A DNA stretch of 64,000 nucleotides from Tubiluchus corallicola (GCA_030141605.1 JAQGDQ010000841.1:12501-76500), one strand, 5' to 3'; shown: positions 13,002-25,549, numbered from the stretch's first letter. The notes: generated from the sequence alone by a model not told the origin. Numbers and translations are program-made.

Positions 13002-13515
13002 GACCCAATCTTGAACTGTGGGTCAAAACAATCTGCTCTTTAGAATATTGAAAGCAAATATACTATTTTTGTTAAAATGACTTACGTGAAAGAATTATTA
13101 CCACACAAGCACAGTTTCACGTTGGTGCCACTTGTTAAACGGGCACTAGCGCCTGCATTTCGGAAACGCATTGCACAAGAAACTCAGGTGCTGTACCTCT
13201 CAGTTCAGGTGTTTTAGTTTGTGATGAACTACACACGTTCGACATCTCATGCGTGAGCACAGAGGTAAATTTGAAATTTAAATTTTTATCTTAAAACTTG
13301 CCTAGTTTTAGTACAACACACTGAATATCTTACAGTAGCACTGTACTTCAATTTTCCCTTTCGCAAACACGCGCAACACGCTTGTGGCATATTTTTGCCG
13401 TTGAAAATTATGTTCGTTTGTGATGTCATCAATAGTTGAACTCGCACGCCTTTAATTAAGTTTTTAATGTATTATTTAATTATAAGAGACGCTTTTGCAT
13501 TATCGGTTGTGTCAA
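13002..13515 (+). repeat. ~550-bp dispersed repeat, copy 1
   Basis: Begins GGACCCAATCTTGAACTG and continues with TCAAAACAATCTGCTCTTTA, GTGAAAGAATTATTACCACA, AAACTTGCCTAGTTTTAGTA and GTTTGTGATGTCATCAATAG. The same order of blocks recurs at 20630-21235, 40625-41135 and 54926-55533. No intact frame is shared among the copies, so it is probably non-autonomous. Confidence 0.88.
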
Positions 13516-13519
13516 AATG

Positions 13520-14275
13520 TATACTTTTTAGCGGACTTGAAAGCAGCTATGATAGTATGACTGATAATAGAATTAGGGCCTTCAAGTGTTCCATCCAGTC
13601 TTTACGTTAGCTGTAATGGCAAGTCGGTGGTTCACATCTGTTTTTTCTACCTGTTGTCTATTTTACAGGCCTGTTCTTGCATTTAGCTCAAGCTCTTTTT
13701 ATGCCTGTGATATTATTGCCAACAGCTGGGCGTGATCAACAACAAATATCCTAACGGGATAATCATCTTGAACCCAGGCGGCAAATTTTGAGCATTGAAA
13801 TAAAAATAGCAGTTGATTCTGGCTTGATTAGTTCGAGAGATTCTACTCTCAATTAATTCAAATTTAACAGTAAATTTGAGCCTTCTACTAAACATTTTAC
13901 CAAAAAAGTTTGGTTGGGGCCGTTTTATTTTTTATTTCTTTGTATTATTGTAACTGGTAACTGAAGTTGAAACAGCATTTGTGCTGTATGAGTCATAAGC
14001 ATACCGATTAATCACGTGTTCAAGTCATGCGCAAAAACGATTTGATAAGAAGTAAACTTTAGACAGCGTGTAAATAATCTGCCTTGAACATAATTGTAGA
14101 GCGCAAATAGTAGTGACTTATATTAAACGTGAAAGCACTGGTCGTCAGGTAACCCGCTACAGACGAGATTTTATGTTACCCGACTAGTTGCAAATTCGCG
14201 TGCTTAATTTTACAAGATTCAAAATGGCAGTATCAGCTGAAGCATGTTTGATGCTAAAATCCTGGATGCAATGGA
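13520..14275. other. Spacer, no gene recognised
   Basis: AT-rich single-copy DNA; no domain or splice-supported exon seen. Confidence 0.45.
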
Positions 14276-14279
14276 AAAT

Positions 14280-15800
14280 TGAAGCAAAAGGTTTAAGCAT
14301 GTGCACAACAGCGGCGACTATGACGACATGTGTGATGTGACATTTCGTCTGGGTAAAACTCTTATTAATTCTAATAGGTATATTCTTAGTTTGAACAGTG
14401 ATGTTTTCAAGAAAATGTTCTATGGACCTTTGCGTCATAAGCTTGATGATGTACTAGCAATACCTGATGAACTAAGAGTCTTTTTCTTACTTGTAGAGTA
14501 GATTTACACTGATCATGCAACACTCAATGGTGAAACCGTACCTGCGGCATTGTATGTTACTAAAAACTACAGAATCCCCGAGGACGTGAAGATCTTGCCA
14601 GGTTCTTCCTGAATTCCAACATAGACTTACCATTGAAAAACCTAGAAGATCACAACTACACAATTCTTGATCCTAAATTAATACCGAATGAAGTAAGACA
14701 AGAACACAGCTCTCTACAAAGTAAGTCAACTACGATATCAATGCAGTATGCTGATGATGAGGCATGGATTACAAGAAACAAAGAAGAAGCAGATGAAATA
14801 AAAAGCTCAATAGAGGAGAAACTGAACAGAATGGATCTCGTTATAAACAAAAATAAAACTGAAGAGTTTCATATAACACGCCATGGTGATGAATCATGGC
14901 AAAGATACAAGTATCTCAGTAGTCTGCTGGCAACAGAGGACGACATATTAAGACGAAAGATAATGGCATTATCAGCTTACTCAAAACTTACCAAAGGTTT
15001 TGAGAATAGGAAGATTTCTTTGGAAACAAAAATTAGAATATTCTCAGTCGAAACTGTATTTCTGTATAACTCTGAGCTCTGGACATTAAAAGCAAATCAT
15101 TGCAGAGTGTAGGGAGTCCTGGCATAGAGAGGTGAGCAGAATCATGTCCCTGGACGTTTGATTCAGTGAAGAAGAAGAACATTAGCCAGGACAATGTGTG
15201 CATTGTTTTAACAACAACTTCATTTCAAGGGGAAAAGACGTAGAGATGAAATGTTTGCAAGTCATAGATGCAGAAACAGAAGCGGTGATCAAATCAGTTA
15301 CAGTAAGCTTCAATGCGTTAAGTTATGAAACATTGACGATTATTGTGAAAAGGTGATGAACTGACCATAGATGAAGGAATGTTATTTGAACAAGTTCCTA
15401 GATGGGCTGATGCTGAGTGTGAATGGAGAAAATTAGAAGGCAACATTGTTAACAAGAGGAAAGTCTTGGGTGTCATTCTGTAACAAATTAGTTCCCCGAC
15501 AATGAACGAAGAGCCATTTGCAGAATTAGCCATAAAAACTAAAATGTTGACCGGCAGAAAAATTTCCGTTGTTGTGTTTCTGCATCATCACGGCAAGGAA
15601 GTTGCATCTCAATCATTGTTTCATGTAAGAGAAAGAAAGTGCTATAGAGACTCTTTTTCTTTACTGTTTACTGTTCCAGTTAGTAAGCTAACTAATGCAG
15701 AAAAGGAGCTTGTCAACATCACATACTACATAACAACATTGCTCGTTTCTGAACCAAAGTATGATATGGGGTATAAGCTGTGGACGTGCAAAATGTGACA
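14280..15800 (+). pseudogene. BTBD3/6-like BTB-BACK pseudogene
   Basis: Three pieces in order match BTBD3/6-type proteins, which are BTB-BACK-PHR proteins acting as cullin-3 adaptors. A BTB piece (14280-14500) contains Asp-Val-Thr-Phe-Arg-Leu-Gly-Lys and Ser-Asp-Val-Phe-Lys-Lys-Met-Phe-Tyr-Gly-Pro-Leu. After a stop, a piece at about 14500-14700 contains Val-Pro-Ala-Ala-Leu-Tyr-Val-Thr-Lys-Asn-Tyr. A BACK piece (15230-15600) contains Leu-Gln-Val-Ile-Asp-Ala-Glu-Thr-Glu and later Trp-Ala-Asp-Ala-Glu-Cys-Glu-Trp-Arg-Lys-Leu. The frame is broken by TAG at about 14500, TGA near 15350 and TAA near 15481, and is interrupted by a reverse-transcriptase fragment. No introns are visible within the pieces, so this may be a decayed retrocopy. 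Family call is from motif recognition. Confidence 0.8.
14740..15112 (+). mobile_element. LINE reverse-transcriptase fragment inside the BTB pseudogene
   Basis: An open segment starts Gln-Tyr-Ala-Asp-Asp, the catalytic YADD box of LINE reverse transcriptases. It continues with the usual downstream spacing: Lys-Asn-Lys-Thr, a Tyr-Lys-Tyr-Leu-Ser-Ser block, Asp-Asp-Ile-Leu-Arg-Arg-Lys-Ile, and Tyr-Asn-Ser-Glu-Leu-Trp-Thr-Leu. It lacks the finger domain upstream and the C-terminal region, so it is a dead fragment. It separates the BTB and BACK parts of the pseudogene. Confidence 0.82.
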
Positions 15801-16540
15801 GTACTGGAACTGAAGGAAGCTACCGGGGACGCTTGACATTCAGCATCTTGACGCGTTGCTTATCAACTTCTTTTGACCAACTAATGGACATTTACTAAAT
15901 TTCTCAATTATGATGAAGATAAATCAATCAGAAACTTAAACACTGTGCACCTCACAGATAAATGTGTGGTCGGGCTGATCTATCAGTGAGGTGCACAGCT
16001 TCTTTAGTATCTGATTGATTTATCTTCATTGTAATTGAGAAATTCAATCCAGTAAATGTCCAGTAGTTGATCGAAAAAAGTTTATAAGCAACGCGTCAAG
16101 ACACCGAATGTCAAGCGTCCTCCATAGCTTCCTTCAGTTCCAGTACTGTCACATTTTGCACGTCCACTGCTTATACTCCACATCATACTTTGGTTCAGAA
16201 ACGAACAACGTTGTTTTGTGATGCGAAATGTTGACACTTTCCCCTTCTGCATTAGTTATCTTACTGACTGGAACAGTAAACAAAAAACTAAAAAGTCTCT
16301 TGAGCACTTTCTTCTACAGGAAACACTGATTGAGATGCTACTTGCTTGCCGTGACGATGCAGAAACACAACATCAGAAATTTCTCTGCCGGTCAACATTT
16401 TAGTTTTTATGGCTGATACTACAACTGATTTATTATCCATTGTCGGAAATCTAATTTGATACAGAATGACAGGTAAGACTTCAATTTTGTTAGCAATGTT
16501 GCCTTCTAATTTTCTCCATTCAGACTCAGCATCATGAACA
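15405..16540. repeat. Large inverted repeat, arms about 550 bp
   Basis: Sequence from about 15405 to 15965 reappears as its reverse complement at about 15980 to 16540, with diverged spots. Examples: GGACGTGCAAAATGTGACAG at 15782 against its complement near 16143, and GTGCACCTCAC against GTGAGGTGCAC at the centre, with a loop of about 35 bases. The left arm is the 3' part of the BTB-BACK pseudogene, so the right arm is a minus-strand copy of it. The 61-codon frame at 16218-16403 belongs to this copy and is not a gene. Confidence 0.9.
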
Positions 16541-16799
16541 TCAAACCTGCAGGCTTAATTAACGATGGTGAAATTCGTATCAAACTGCATTTTCAACTTC
16601 CATAAGCAGATGCAGAAATTTAATGATCCTGGTGTTGTGCTGTTTATTTGCCTGGGCATTATACATACGTAAACAAACAATGATATAAAAGGAAATACAG
16701 ACGAAAACATAAAATTGTCCAACAAAGTCATTAATTTTTATTTATCACAAGAACAACAACAGCAGCAAAATTAATAAATAACCAAACCCTGCAAAAAAA

Positions 16800-17010
16800 T
16801 GACAAAAAATGACAAACCATGCCACATCACCCACACCACACTACATCACACCACACCCACAACAACATCCACGCAGCACTCCACCAACACCAAAAATAAC
16901 ACTACACCATCCACAACACACAACTCTACACCACATCACCCACATCGTACCACCCCACCATACTACCCACAAAACATCATTCACACCACACCACCTACAC
17001 TTTTTTTGGT
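16800..17010. repeat. CA/CCACA-rich low-complexity tract
   Basis: Strand-biased C/A-rich sequence built from irregular ACCACA, CACCA and CATCAC words. The open Thr/His/Pro-rich frames are artefacts. Confidence 0.85.
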
Positions 17011-17014
17011 GATC

Positions 17015-20000
17015 TAACGTTCATGTTTTTTATAATTCAATGTTATTTCGTGTAGCATAGATTTTTTTTGTAACTGTAAATATTTTAAATGTACCTGAAT
17101 ATTTTAACTGAATTTCACAAATCAGCATTAGGCCATTTGCATGTTTTTAGTTTGGAAAGGTTTAACTAGATTGCAGCATAATTATAATAATTTATAGATT
17201 ATGACGTAATTCAGTGGCATTACATCAGTGTCAGTCATTTAGGTTTTGCAGTAACATTGTTGATTTTTTAATTTTGGTTTTGTTATTATTCAATTCTCCA
17301 ATTGTGGAATTATCATTTTTACCTTGTTCAAGGATTCATCTAATGCTGAACATTTAATCCACTTAACTTGTTTTTTGTTGCTGTTTATGTCATTAATTAA
17401 GTCTTATCATTGTGAGCATAGCTAATAAGTTAATTTATTCTCCTACGCTCATAGCACTGCAATGCATTGTTAATTTGTAATTGTGTAACTTGTAGTTTTT
17501 TGTATAATTCTGCTAAATGAATGAATAAATAAATCCAAATCTAGGGTCTTTATGAATTTTGAGAAAAGTACATAATTCAATTTTATTATTTTTGATTAGC
17601 GATCGTCGGCACTGCATGCGAAAATTTTATAAACAGAACTGAGTTGGGGTGGCTGATATGATAACGCATGTTCCTCGCCACCCCCTTCCCATTTGATTGG
17701 CTATTATAATTATGTTACTAAATTTTAATTGATGTTGTAGGTGGAAAAATAATAAATGATTTGATTTGATTTGAAACAAGTTTAGATAACATTGTGTAAA
17801 GTTTGGAAAAATAATCAAGAATTCGCCGGGCATGAGTTACTAAGTAAAATTGTAAATTACTGTATCTTGTCAATAAGAATAAAATACACTTTCGGTTAGT
17901 GTGTGGTGCACCTGGAGGGTAATCAGCAACATTTTACCAATTGATGAAAGCATATTAAGTAATCAATAATTTCCTTTTCTAGCTACACAAGTCTTTCAAA
18001 CAGGTAAGCGAAATGCCAACTAACATAACTTTGCATGGAAAGTTTTTTGGGACATAGTTTAACATCTTCTTTTCTTTCACTGATTTGCGCCATGCATATA
18101 TGGCGTTATATGATGGTGCGGTCAGAAAAGTATTGCTGGAGATTTAAAACGAAGAAAAAACAAAAAATCCTTTCAACAAGAGTACGATATACGCGTAAAA
18201 TTGCTATGAAGTAATTTTGTTTTTTTAAGCTATTTTTCTGAAATCAACTTCAGGTACGTCTTTTCTTGTCTTTTAAGATTTTTGAGATTTATTTATTCAT
18301 CTATTTAGCAATAGCCTCGCGACTAAAAGCGGCTCGTGGAAAGAGAAGGAATTTTGGTACCGGTATTGTTGGCCTTGGAAAGAGAGGGAATTTCGCGGCA
18401 TTACGTCACGAACATGGGCGAAGGCTTCAGGCTGCGCTAATAGTTAATTTTTGGAAACCGGAGTTTGTGAATCATCTTTATCGATTAATGCTTTGTAGTT
18501 CTGACTCACGAGTGTTATACTAATAGCAACTGGTTGGGACACATGCTGCAAAAGCAAACAAAGCGTTTGGTGTATATTGAACTGATTTTAGCAGCTCCGG
18601 CCGCTTCGGTCAAGTGGTTAGTGTTCCCAATGAATGAAGATTAGCAAAAATGTGCACGCGCGTAAATCTTTTTCCTCGTTGACTTCAGTGTAACTCATTA
18701 TAATGAACGTTCGCCGTTTAGTTATGACAGTATAAAACCAGTGCAGTTGTGGATAATGTTTTCTGTACTTTTACTTAATCACGTGTCCTGAATTTGGTAA
18801 GTACCAAATAATAACCATAATTAATAAAAAGGTGTACATCGTCTAAATAATAATGTACTGCCAACTTCTTGTAAAGCTTTTAAATTAGGCTTATTGGAGT
18901 AGAGTATACTTCGTGCATGCATACTACGCTAATCTACACTTAAGCCAAAAATAATAATTAATATAAACACTGGGGCTTTGATATGGTTAATAATAATACT
19001 AGGACGAGCATTGTACCATGTGTGTACTGTAGTTTATTTTATACTGATCTCAAGTACATTTAAATCAAGACTAAAAACAACTTAGTAACCGTGCTGCGCA
19101 CATATGACTTGTATGTATTACCAACCCATTGCATTGCAGTTACCGGCCCAAGGTGACACCTAACTTGTATCACGATTAAATGGCCTTTATTCTGCCACCT
19201 GCTGCCTTCAGTGCCCAGCTTGCCCATAGATTAGCATGGGCCCGTATGCTCTTGCGGTTCCTGGGTAAGTGCCCAGCTTGCCCATAGATTAAGACAATCC
19301 TGAAGCTGACAGTAAAAATATGTTTGTTTCCATCTAGTTGCCCGGCTAATATTATTTTTATCGCGCACCCGGAATTATGGAAATTGTAATTTTTTTTGTA
19401 TAAAATCGTATTTTTCAATCTAAAACTTAATATGCAATCATTTTTTATAACATCGTTCTTCGCGCAGGATGCGGCGACGTTTTTCCACGGCTAACTCTCG
19501 TCCAGGGTTGCCATTTTGTATGATGCTCATCAGATTGGAGGTTAAAAGTATAGAATTTTTCACCAAATCGGTGTATTAAGAGCCGAGTAGTGTTGCCGCT
19601 TATACCATAATTATCAGAACATACACGTTCATGATACAAAAAAGAGACTATATAATATTCAATTATTATAAGATAATTTAGTAATGCGAATCTAAAAAAC
19701 AAAGTGTGAAAAAATCTGCATTGGATAAAATTACTGCTAACCGGCGGGAAATAAACAAACTTTGATTTCAACTTCGTATTTTCAAACCTGATTCCGTATT
19801 TAGGTGAACAGTGTTTGAGGCTTTTCCTGCGCAGTATTTCTTATTTGTATTACATTCATTGTAGGCCCTTTCACTAGATATTGTACATGAAACTATTGTA
19901 AATGTATTGTAAACTTATGACTTACAACTGATTTTAAATATTTCACGATTCAGCTTTAAACATTCGCAAAGCTTTAAAAAAAGTTTCCTCCCTCCCTACT

Positions 20001-20625
20001 GACATCTTATGAGCTCATAAGGTAAAACAGAAACAATTTTTTTGTGACTAGGTTAAGTTTAAAATGTGAATACCCAGGCATATTTTTGCTGCGAATATAA
20101 AACGATTTTACTAAGTTTTGCACAACGCGCTGAAACTTTCTAAAATTTTTCTTTCAAGGGCATTAAAATAAGGTCACCTTTCCTGGAGGCTAGCGTAGTG
20201 TTTGTAGCTTAGCATGACTAGCCATATACGGATAAGTATTAAAACATGTAGGATTGTAGGTGTAAATTTTAACTAGTTTATTGGTTTGTTGCACGGCCTA
20301 CTGAACTCAGTAACATTTGGGTCGTCTTGTTCTTATTGTAACAGCTAAGCTATCGTTTCCAAGTGCTCGACGAATGTGTAGATATTGCGAGCAATGCCAC
20401 ATATAGTGCAGATACTGTTTGCGAAATTTGATTTTTATTTTAACAAATTGAAGAGTTTAGTGTAACAATTTCTTGTCAGCATGTGACTTACTTTGGTACG
20501 TAATTTGATTTTGCTGTTATTAACTCTTATTTTCGTCTTCATACTTGTTTTTTTGGCTGCTTACTCATACTATTTAAACTCTTTGAACTATTCATTATCA
20601 GCAGTTCAGCATTCTGCACAGCATT
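17015..20625. other. Intergenic DNA with decayed repeats, no gene recognised
   Basis: Contains LINE-like 3' tails (ending in AAT/GAAT runs near 17515-17535 and TTTGAT repeats near 17758-17775). A minus-oriented fragment sharing AACTTTGCATGGAAAGTTTTTTGGG (split, near 18028-18050) with the TTAA elements is present. A dispersed repeat at 19795-19945 has an inverted relative at 56650-56800. The sequence near 18608 (CTTCGGTCAAGTGGTTAG) resembles a tRNA A box without a convincing B box. Small frames at 17627, 18266, 19176 and 19445 lack recognisable similarity. Confidence 0.45.
19795..19945 (+). repeat. Dispersed repeat, pair member 1
   Basis: Shares GTGTTTGAGGCTTTTCCTG, CATTGTAGGCCCTTTCACTA and GAAACTATTGTAAATGT with the reverse complement of 56650-56800. 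Two diverged copies of one dispersed element. Confidence 0.75.
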
Positions 20626-20629
20626 TGAC

Positions 20630-21235
20630 TTTAAAGCAAAACTGGACCCAATCTTAAACTGCAAATCAAAACAATCTACTCTTTAAAATATTGAAATGAA
20701 ATATACCATTTTTTCAAAAACGACTTGCGTGAAAGAATTGTTACCACGCAAACACAATTTCGCATTTGCATCACTAGTTCTTCGCTGTTACATGCATTTC
20801 ACCATTTGTTGGTTAGATGGGCACTAGCGCCTGCATTTTGGAAACATTTTGTACAAAAAAACAGGTGCTGTACCTCTCAATTCAGAGGTGTTTGTTTGTG
20901 ATGTCGTGCATGAACATAGCAGTAAATTTGAAATTTGAATTTTTATCTTAAAACTTGCCTTGTTTTACTACAACACACCGAATATCTTCCAATAGCACTG
21001 TACTTCAATTTTTGCTTTTGCAAACATGTGCAGCACTCACGGAATTTTTTTGCTATTAAAAATTATGTTAGTTTGTGATGTCATCAATAGTTGGGCTCGT
21101 TCGCTGTTAAATAAGATTTTTATCTATCATTTAATTATCAGAAGTGTTTCTGCTGTGTTACTTGTGTTAAAATGTATACATTTTATCAGAATTAAAAATG
21201 GGGTAGTATATGAAAAATCATCCCGTCTTCCTAGA
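20630..21235 (+). repeat. ~600-bp dispersed repeat, copy 2
   Basis: Begins AAAGCAAAACTGGACCCAAT like copy 3 and ends GTATATGAAAAATCATCC like copy 4, so these give the approximate ends of the full element. It includes a small internal duplication around 20765-20830 (CATTTCACCATTTGTTGGTTAGATGG) that copies 3 and 4 share in part. The frame at 21026-21241 aligns with one at 55232-55534 but both are decayed. Confidence 0.88.
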
Positions 21236-21239
21236 TCTT

Positions 21240-21960
21240 AAGATTATAAGTATAATCTTACATTATTATTATTATTATTATACAATTATAGTTATAATCT
21301 CGTTAAATTTTGCATTTGTTCATTGCAAACATTATAATCTGAAGAAGCTGTGCTGCTCAACCTATTCCAATCATACATGCAAATTTAAGATAAAATTGAT
21401 GTAAACTTTTTAATGTGTGTTTGCAAATTAATTTAGTTATTTAGATTATCTAGTTTTTTGCCTCTCTTTTCTCTTTCTATTAGTTATTTACATTTGTTAT
21501 TTGCATTTCTGTTATTTCATATTGTTTTGCGGAAAAAATCTGAATGTATTTTCAACATAATTCGGACTCTCTGTGCCAGATGCTTTCTGTGGATCCAATC
21601 TAGCAAACTTATTATTGTTCCTATCAGATTATATTAGCTGTAGCCTAACTCACTGATACGGCACGAAGGGTGGCGTTTGTTTGCTGGTCTGCGTCTCTCA
21701 GACAAAGGAATTGACACTCGACGTTCGACTGTCCGGATTTCTGACAGATGTGGGCCCTTGACAATTGCTCGGGAACCGATCATTTATAATTCATTGTGAC
21801 TTGCATTTATAATGTAAGTCAGACTGTGTTTTTGCTTGGCTTTTATATGCAGCCTGGGGGCAGGTGGTGGGGCTATAAAAGCTTGTTTTATGTAAGAGGT
21901 TAATCATGCATCATTTTGTTGCTAATAAAATGTCAGTTAATGTACAGTAGGAATGATTTG
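21240..21960. other. Spacer, no gene recognised
   Basis: Contains a short (ATT)n run at about 21258-21280. No coding exon recognised. Confidence 0.45.
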
Positions 21961-21964
21961 AATA

Positions 21965-22305
21965 TTTTTGTTGCTGTTGCTGTTGTTTTTGTTGTTGTTA
22001 CTCTTCCTGTTGTTATTGTTGTTGTTGTTGCTGTTGTTTTTGTTGTTGTTACTCTTCCTCTTGTTGTTATTGTTGCTGTTGTTGTTTTTGTTGCTGTTGT
22101 TATTGTTGTTGTTGTTGCTGTTGCTATCGTTGTTGTCGTTTTTGTTGTTGTTACTCTTCCTGCTGTTGCTCTTGTTATTGTTGCTGCTGAACATTGTTGT
22201 TGTTGTTGTTGTTTGTTGCTGTTGTTGTTGCCGTTGTCGCCACTGCCTTTGTAGTTATTGTTGTTGTTTGTTGATGTTGTTGCATCTCCTCAGTCATTGT
22301 TGTTG
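21965..22305. repeat. (TTG)n trinucleotide tract
   Basis: Interrupted TTG/CTG triplets. A larger block (TTGTTGTTACTCTTCCTG and variants) occurs three times, near 21992, 22045 and 22145, so this is a minisatellite built from a microsatellite. Open frames are artefacts. Confidence 0.92.
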
Positions 22306-22309
22306 TTTT

Positions 22310-23145
22310 TTATTTATTTATGAAGCTAGGACCTATCACTAGACTAGTATCTCATATTGTCATAAACTATCATAATTTTTGATAAACTTTATAATTAAAT
22401 CTGCAGTAAACAAAACAACATAATGCTCATACCTGTGTACGTAGCAACCAAAGCTAAACATTGTCCTGGTTGGTTAGTAAATGGATAGGTGATAGGTAGG
22501 AAAATCATTCTATGCGGTTTCATCTCCCTTATGGCTTCAGGTATTTATATGACCAAGGGAGAACTTCTGCTGGGCTTCTCTACACGTTCAGATATATGGC
22601 TAACATGACTCCATTCCTGATAATAAGAGCTCTAGATTACCGTCCTGCCACACACTGATACTGGGTTGGCTGTGTGGTTGTAGTACAGATTCATTCTTAT
22701 TAAATGGAGTGTACTGCCAAGGAGTCTGAGATGCAGTGTAATGACATATTTGTTTTCGAAACTTTGATGAGAAAATGATTTTAGTAGAAGATCTAGTCTT
22801 TATTTGAGAAAGTTCACTCATTTGCAATAATCAGTTTTTAAGTGTAAGTGAAAGCTGTGCTAAGCTAGGTAGTTCTTTCAATTCAATTCAAATTTTTATT
22901 TTGATAACTAAGACCATATAAAATACAAATACAAAAATGAAACAAAATACAATGAAATAAAAAATTACGAGATTAAATATACATATACTGGTTAGTAAAT
23001 TAAGAGCTAAATCTCCTTATATCTACTTAAATGTACGCACGATCATAAATTTTTACGATTGCAAGTGTTTTTGTTACCTACATAAACCCAAAACTGTTAC
23101 ATAACCCGGTTAAATTCACTAACAATAGCTGACCTGGTGCCACGA
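22310..23145. other. Spacer, no gene recognised
   Basis: Single-copy AT-rich DNA. The frame at 22600-22827 minus has no recognisable similarity. Confidence 0.45.
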
Positions 23146-23147
23146 TA

Positions 23148-23400
23148 GTAGGGGGAGTCCTGCATGACAGAACAGGGCCAAGTTTTCCTCCTTGTAGCAC
23201 ACAGTTCAACAGCACCACCTGTACCCATTATAGTAGGGGAGTCCAGCATGACAGAACAGGGCCAAGTTTTCCTCCTTGTAGCACACAGTTCAACAGCACC
23301 ACTTGTACCCATGACAGTAGGGGGGCCCAGCATGACAGAACAGGGCCAAGTTTTCCTCCTTGTAGCACACAAACCAACATCACCACCTCATGACAGCAGG
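23148..23400. repeat. 84-bp minisatellite, about 3 units
   Basis: CATGACAGAACAGGGCCAAG recurs at 23162, 23247 and 23331, followed each time by TTTTCCTCCTTGTAGCACAC. With a period divisible by three, frames on both strands stay open, which explains the apparent 109- and 91-codon peptides. Confidence 0.92.
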
Positions 23401-23829
23401 GGAATACTTATGGTTATAATAACAGTTTTCAAGTCTAGATTTTATATATATATATATATATGTTTGTTTTTGCAAGCATGGGCCAATGGATAATTAAGGA
23501 AAATCTTTCATCTTGCTGAAAGGATTGCCCATCATTTTGCATGCATATTTTTCCGTTTTTCTGATCTGAATAATTGTAAAACTTGGACGGAAAGGAGATC
23601 CAGGACTTTCCAAGGACAAAGTGTCGGTTGTTTCAGTTCAAATCAGTTCTGACATGAGAATGTAGCTACTTATGCGGATTGCAAGAGTTCAGATTGATTC
23701 AAAGTGTCGGAGTAGGGAAATAATTTCTTGTAAATACCAATCGTAATTTGCATTTAGAATCAAATAATGAAATTTAATGCATATCAGGGCAGTTTACATT
23801 CAATGCAAACATTATATAGTCTGAAAATG

Positions 23830-23980
23830 TATTATTATTATTGTTGTTGTTGTTTGTTGTTGTTGTTGTTGTTGTTGCTTGTTGTTGTTGTTGTAATTTG
23901 TTGTTGTTGTTGTTGTTATTATCATCATCATCATTATCATTATCGTCATTATCATTATTACTATTATTATTATTGTAACT
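23830..23980. repeat. (TTG)n/(ATC)n/(ATT)n compound microsatellite
   Basis: TTG triplets to about 23917, then ATC/ATT triplets. Low complexity; no gene. Confidence 0.9.
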
Positions 23981-24264
23981 TTTTTATTATATAAATATAC
24001 AAGTCCCTCTATTTGTAGGGAGGTCATTTTTCATACGTTTTTACATATTATCTCATTACTATTATGACATTATATTATGACCACATATATGCATTTACAA
24101 GTTTATTGGTATTGTTTCAGTTAATGTTTCAGAACTACTATAACTGTGTTACATAGATATAGACATCTCTGAGAATAGGCACTTATATAAGCTATTAATA
24201 TTTAAAGAAGTTTTAGCTTTTTTGCATTATCAATTCCATTGCTTTTAGTTCTTTCACTGTTTCA

Positions 24265-24650
24265 ATATATTGTTGTTGTTGTTGGCATCCTTCTGTCTCG
24301 GAAGACAATGGAATGTGCGCCAAGAGAGTCCGATCCTTGAACGTCTCCAGGGTGCACGCCTGGGGAAGGTGTATGGAGATCCTGAGTTGCCCAGACAACA
24401 GGAACCCCCTCTCTTCCTCCCTGGTGTAGTACAAAGGAAAGCGGAGCGATACGTTTGGCACCAGGTTGGCTGCAGGAGCTGCCGGAGTCAGTGAGCATGC
24501 TGCACTGGTCCGCCTTCAGGGCTCCACTCCTGATTTGGAAGGTTTACTCCTCTACACATGGCCGTTGGGTCACTTGACCTCCTCCGCCCTCTAGCCGTTG
24601 GCTGCTTGTACAGCTCATTCGCCTAGTGTCGAGATACAGTGTGGGCATTT
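24265..24650. repeat. GC-richer block, probable dispersed repeat
   Basis: Clearly richer in GC than its surroundings. It begins after a TTG run with GGCATCCTTCTGTCTCGGAA and ends near AGTGTCGAGATACAGTGTGG. Frames of 74-82 codons overlap on both strands but none carries a recognisable domain. I infer an old SINE-like or LINE-derived insertion, but only one copy is in this window, so this is a guess. Confidence 0.35.
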
Positions 24651-24908
24651 CAATATATAATTTATGCATATTAATGTCTCAGCTATGATAAATGCCTTTC
24701 GGCTCCATGGATGACACCATCTGGCATATGGCCTTCCTAAGTTCTTGGTGCACCAGCCCGCGAAAAGGTGTACTATCTATCCTATTGCAATCAAACGTGT
24801 AAATTTAGGATAAAATCGATGCTGGCTTCTTGATGTGCGATTGCAAATTAATGGAAACTGTGCATGATAAAAATGTAACAGAACCGTCTACTACTTCCCT
24901 GCTTTGGC

Positions 24909-25545
24909 ATCATGTTACCTTGAAGATTGAGGTACTAGTAGGAGTTTTTCACATTTGTTGATGTGTAAAAGATGTCGGTAAATTGCATATTTTAATTTCA
25001 TCATGTTACCTTGAAGATTGAGGTACCAGTAGGAGTTCTTCACGTTTGTTGATGTGTAAAAGATGTCGGTAAATTGCATATTTTAATTTCATCATGTTAC
25101 CTTGAAGATTGAGGTACCAGTAGGAGTTCTTCACGTTTGTTGATGTGTTAAAGATGTCGGTAAATTGCATATTTTAATTTCATCATGTTACCTTGAAGAT
25201 TGAGGTACCAGTAGGAGTTCTTCACATTTGTTGATGTGTAAAAGATGTCGGTAAATTGCATATTTTAATTTCATCATGTTACCTTGAAGATTGAGGTACC
25301 AGTAGGAGTTCTTCACGTTTGTTGATGTGTTAAAGATGTCGGTAAATTGCATATTTTAATTTCATCATGTTACCTTGAAGATTGAGGTACCAGTAGGAGT
25401 TCTTCACATTTGTTGATGTGTAAAAGATGTCGGTAAATTGCATATTTTAATTTCATCATGTTACCTTGAAGATTGAGGTACCAGTTGGAGTTCTTCACAT
25501 TTGTTGATGTGTAGAAGATGTCGGTAAATTGCATATTTTAATTTT
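24909..25545. repeat. 91-bp minisatellite, 7 units
   Basis: CATCATGTTACCTTGAAGAT starts each unit, followed by GAGGTACCAGTAGGAGTTCT and GATGTCGGTAAATTGCATAT. Units are very similar; alternation of two variants (AAAAGATG versus TTAAAGATG) suggests amplification of a dimer. Confidence 0.95.
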
Positions 25546-25549
25546 GTAT

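Noticed and set aside
24213-24498. Overlapping 74-82 codon frames in the GC-richer block
   Set aside because: Frames on both strands overlap, none has a recognisable domain; more likely a dispersed repeat.
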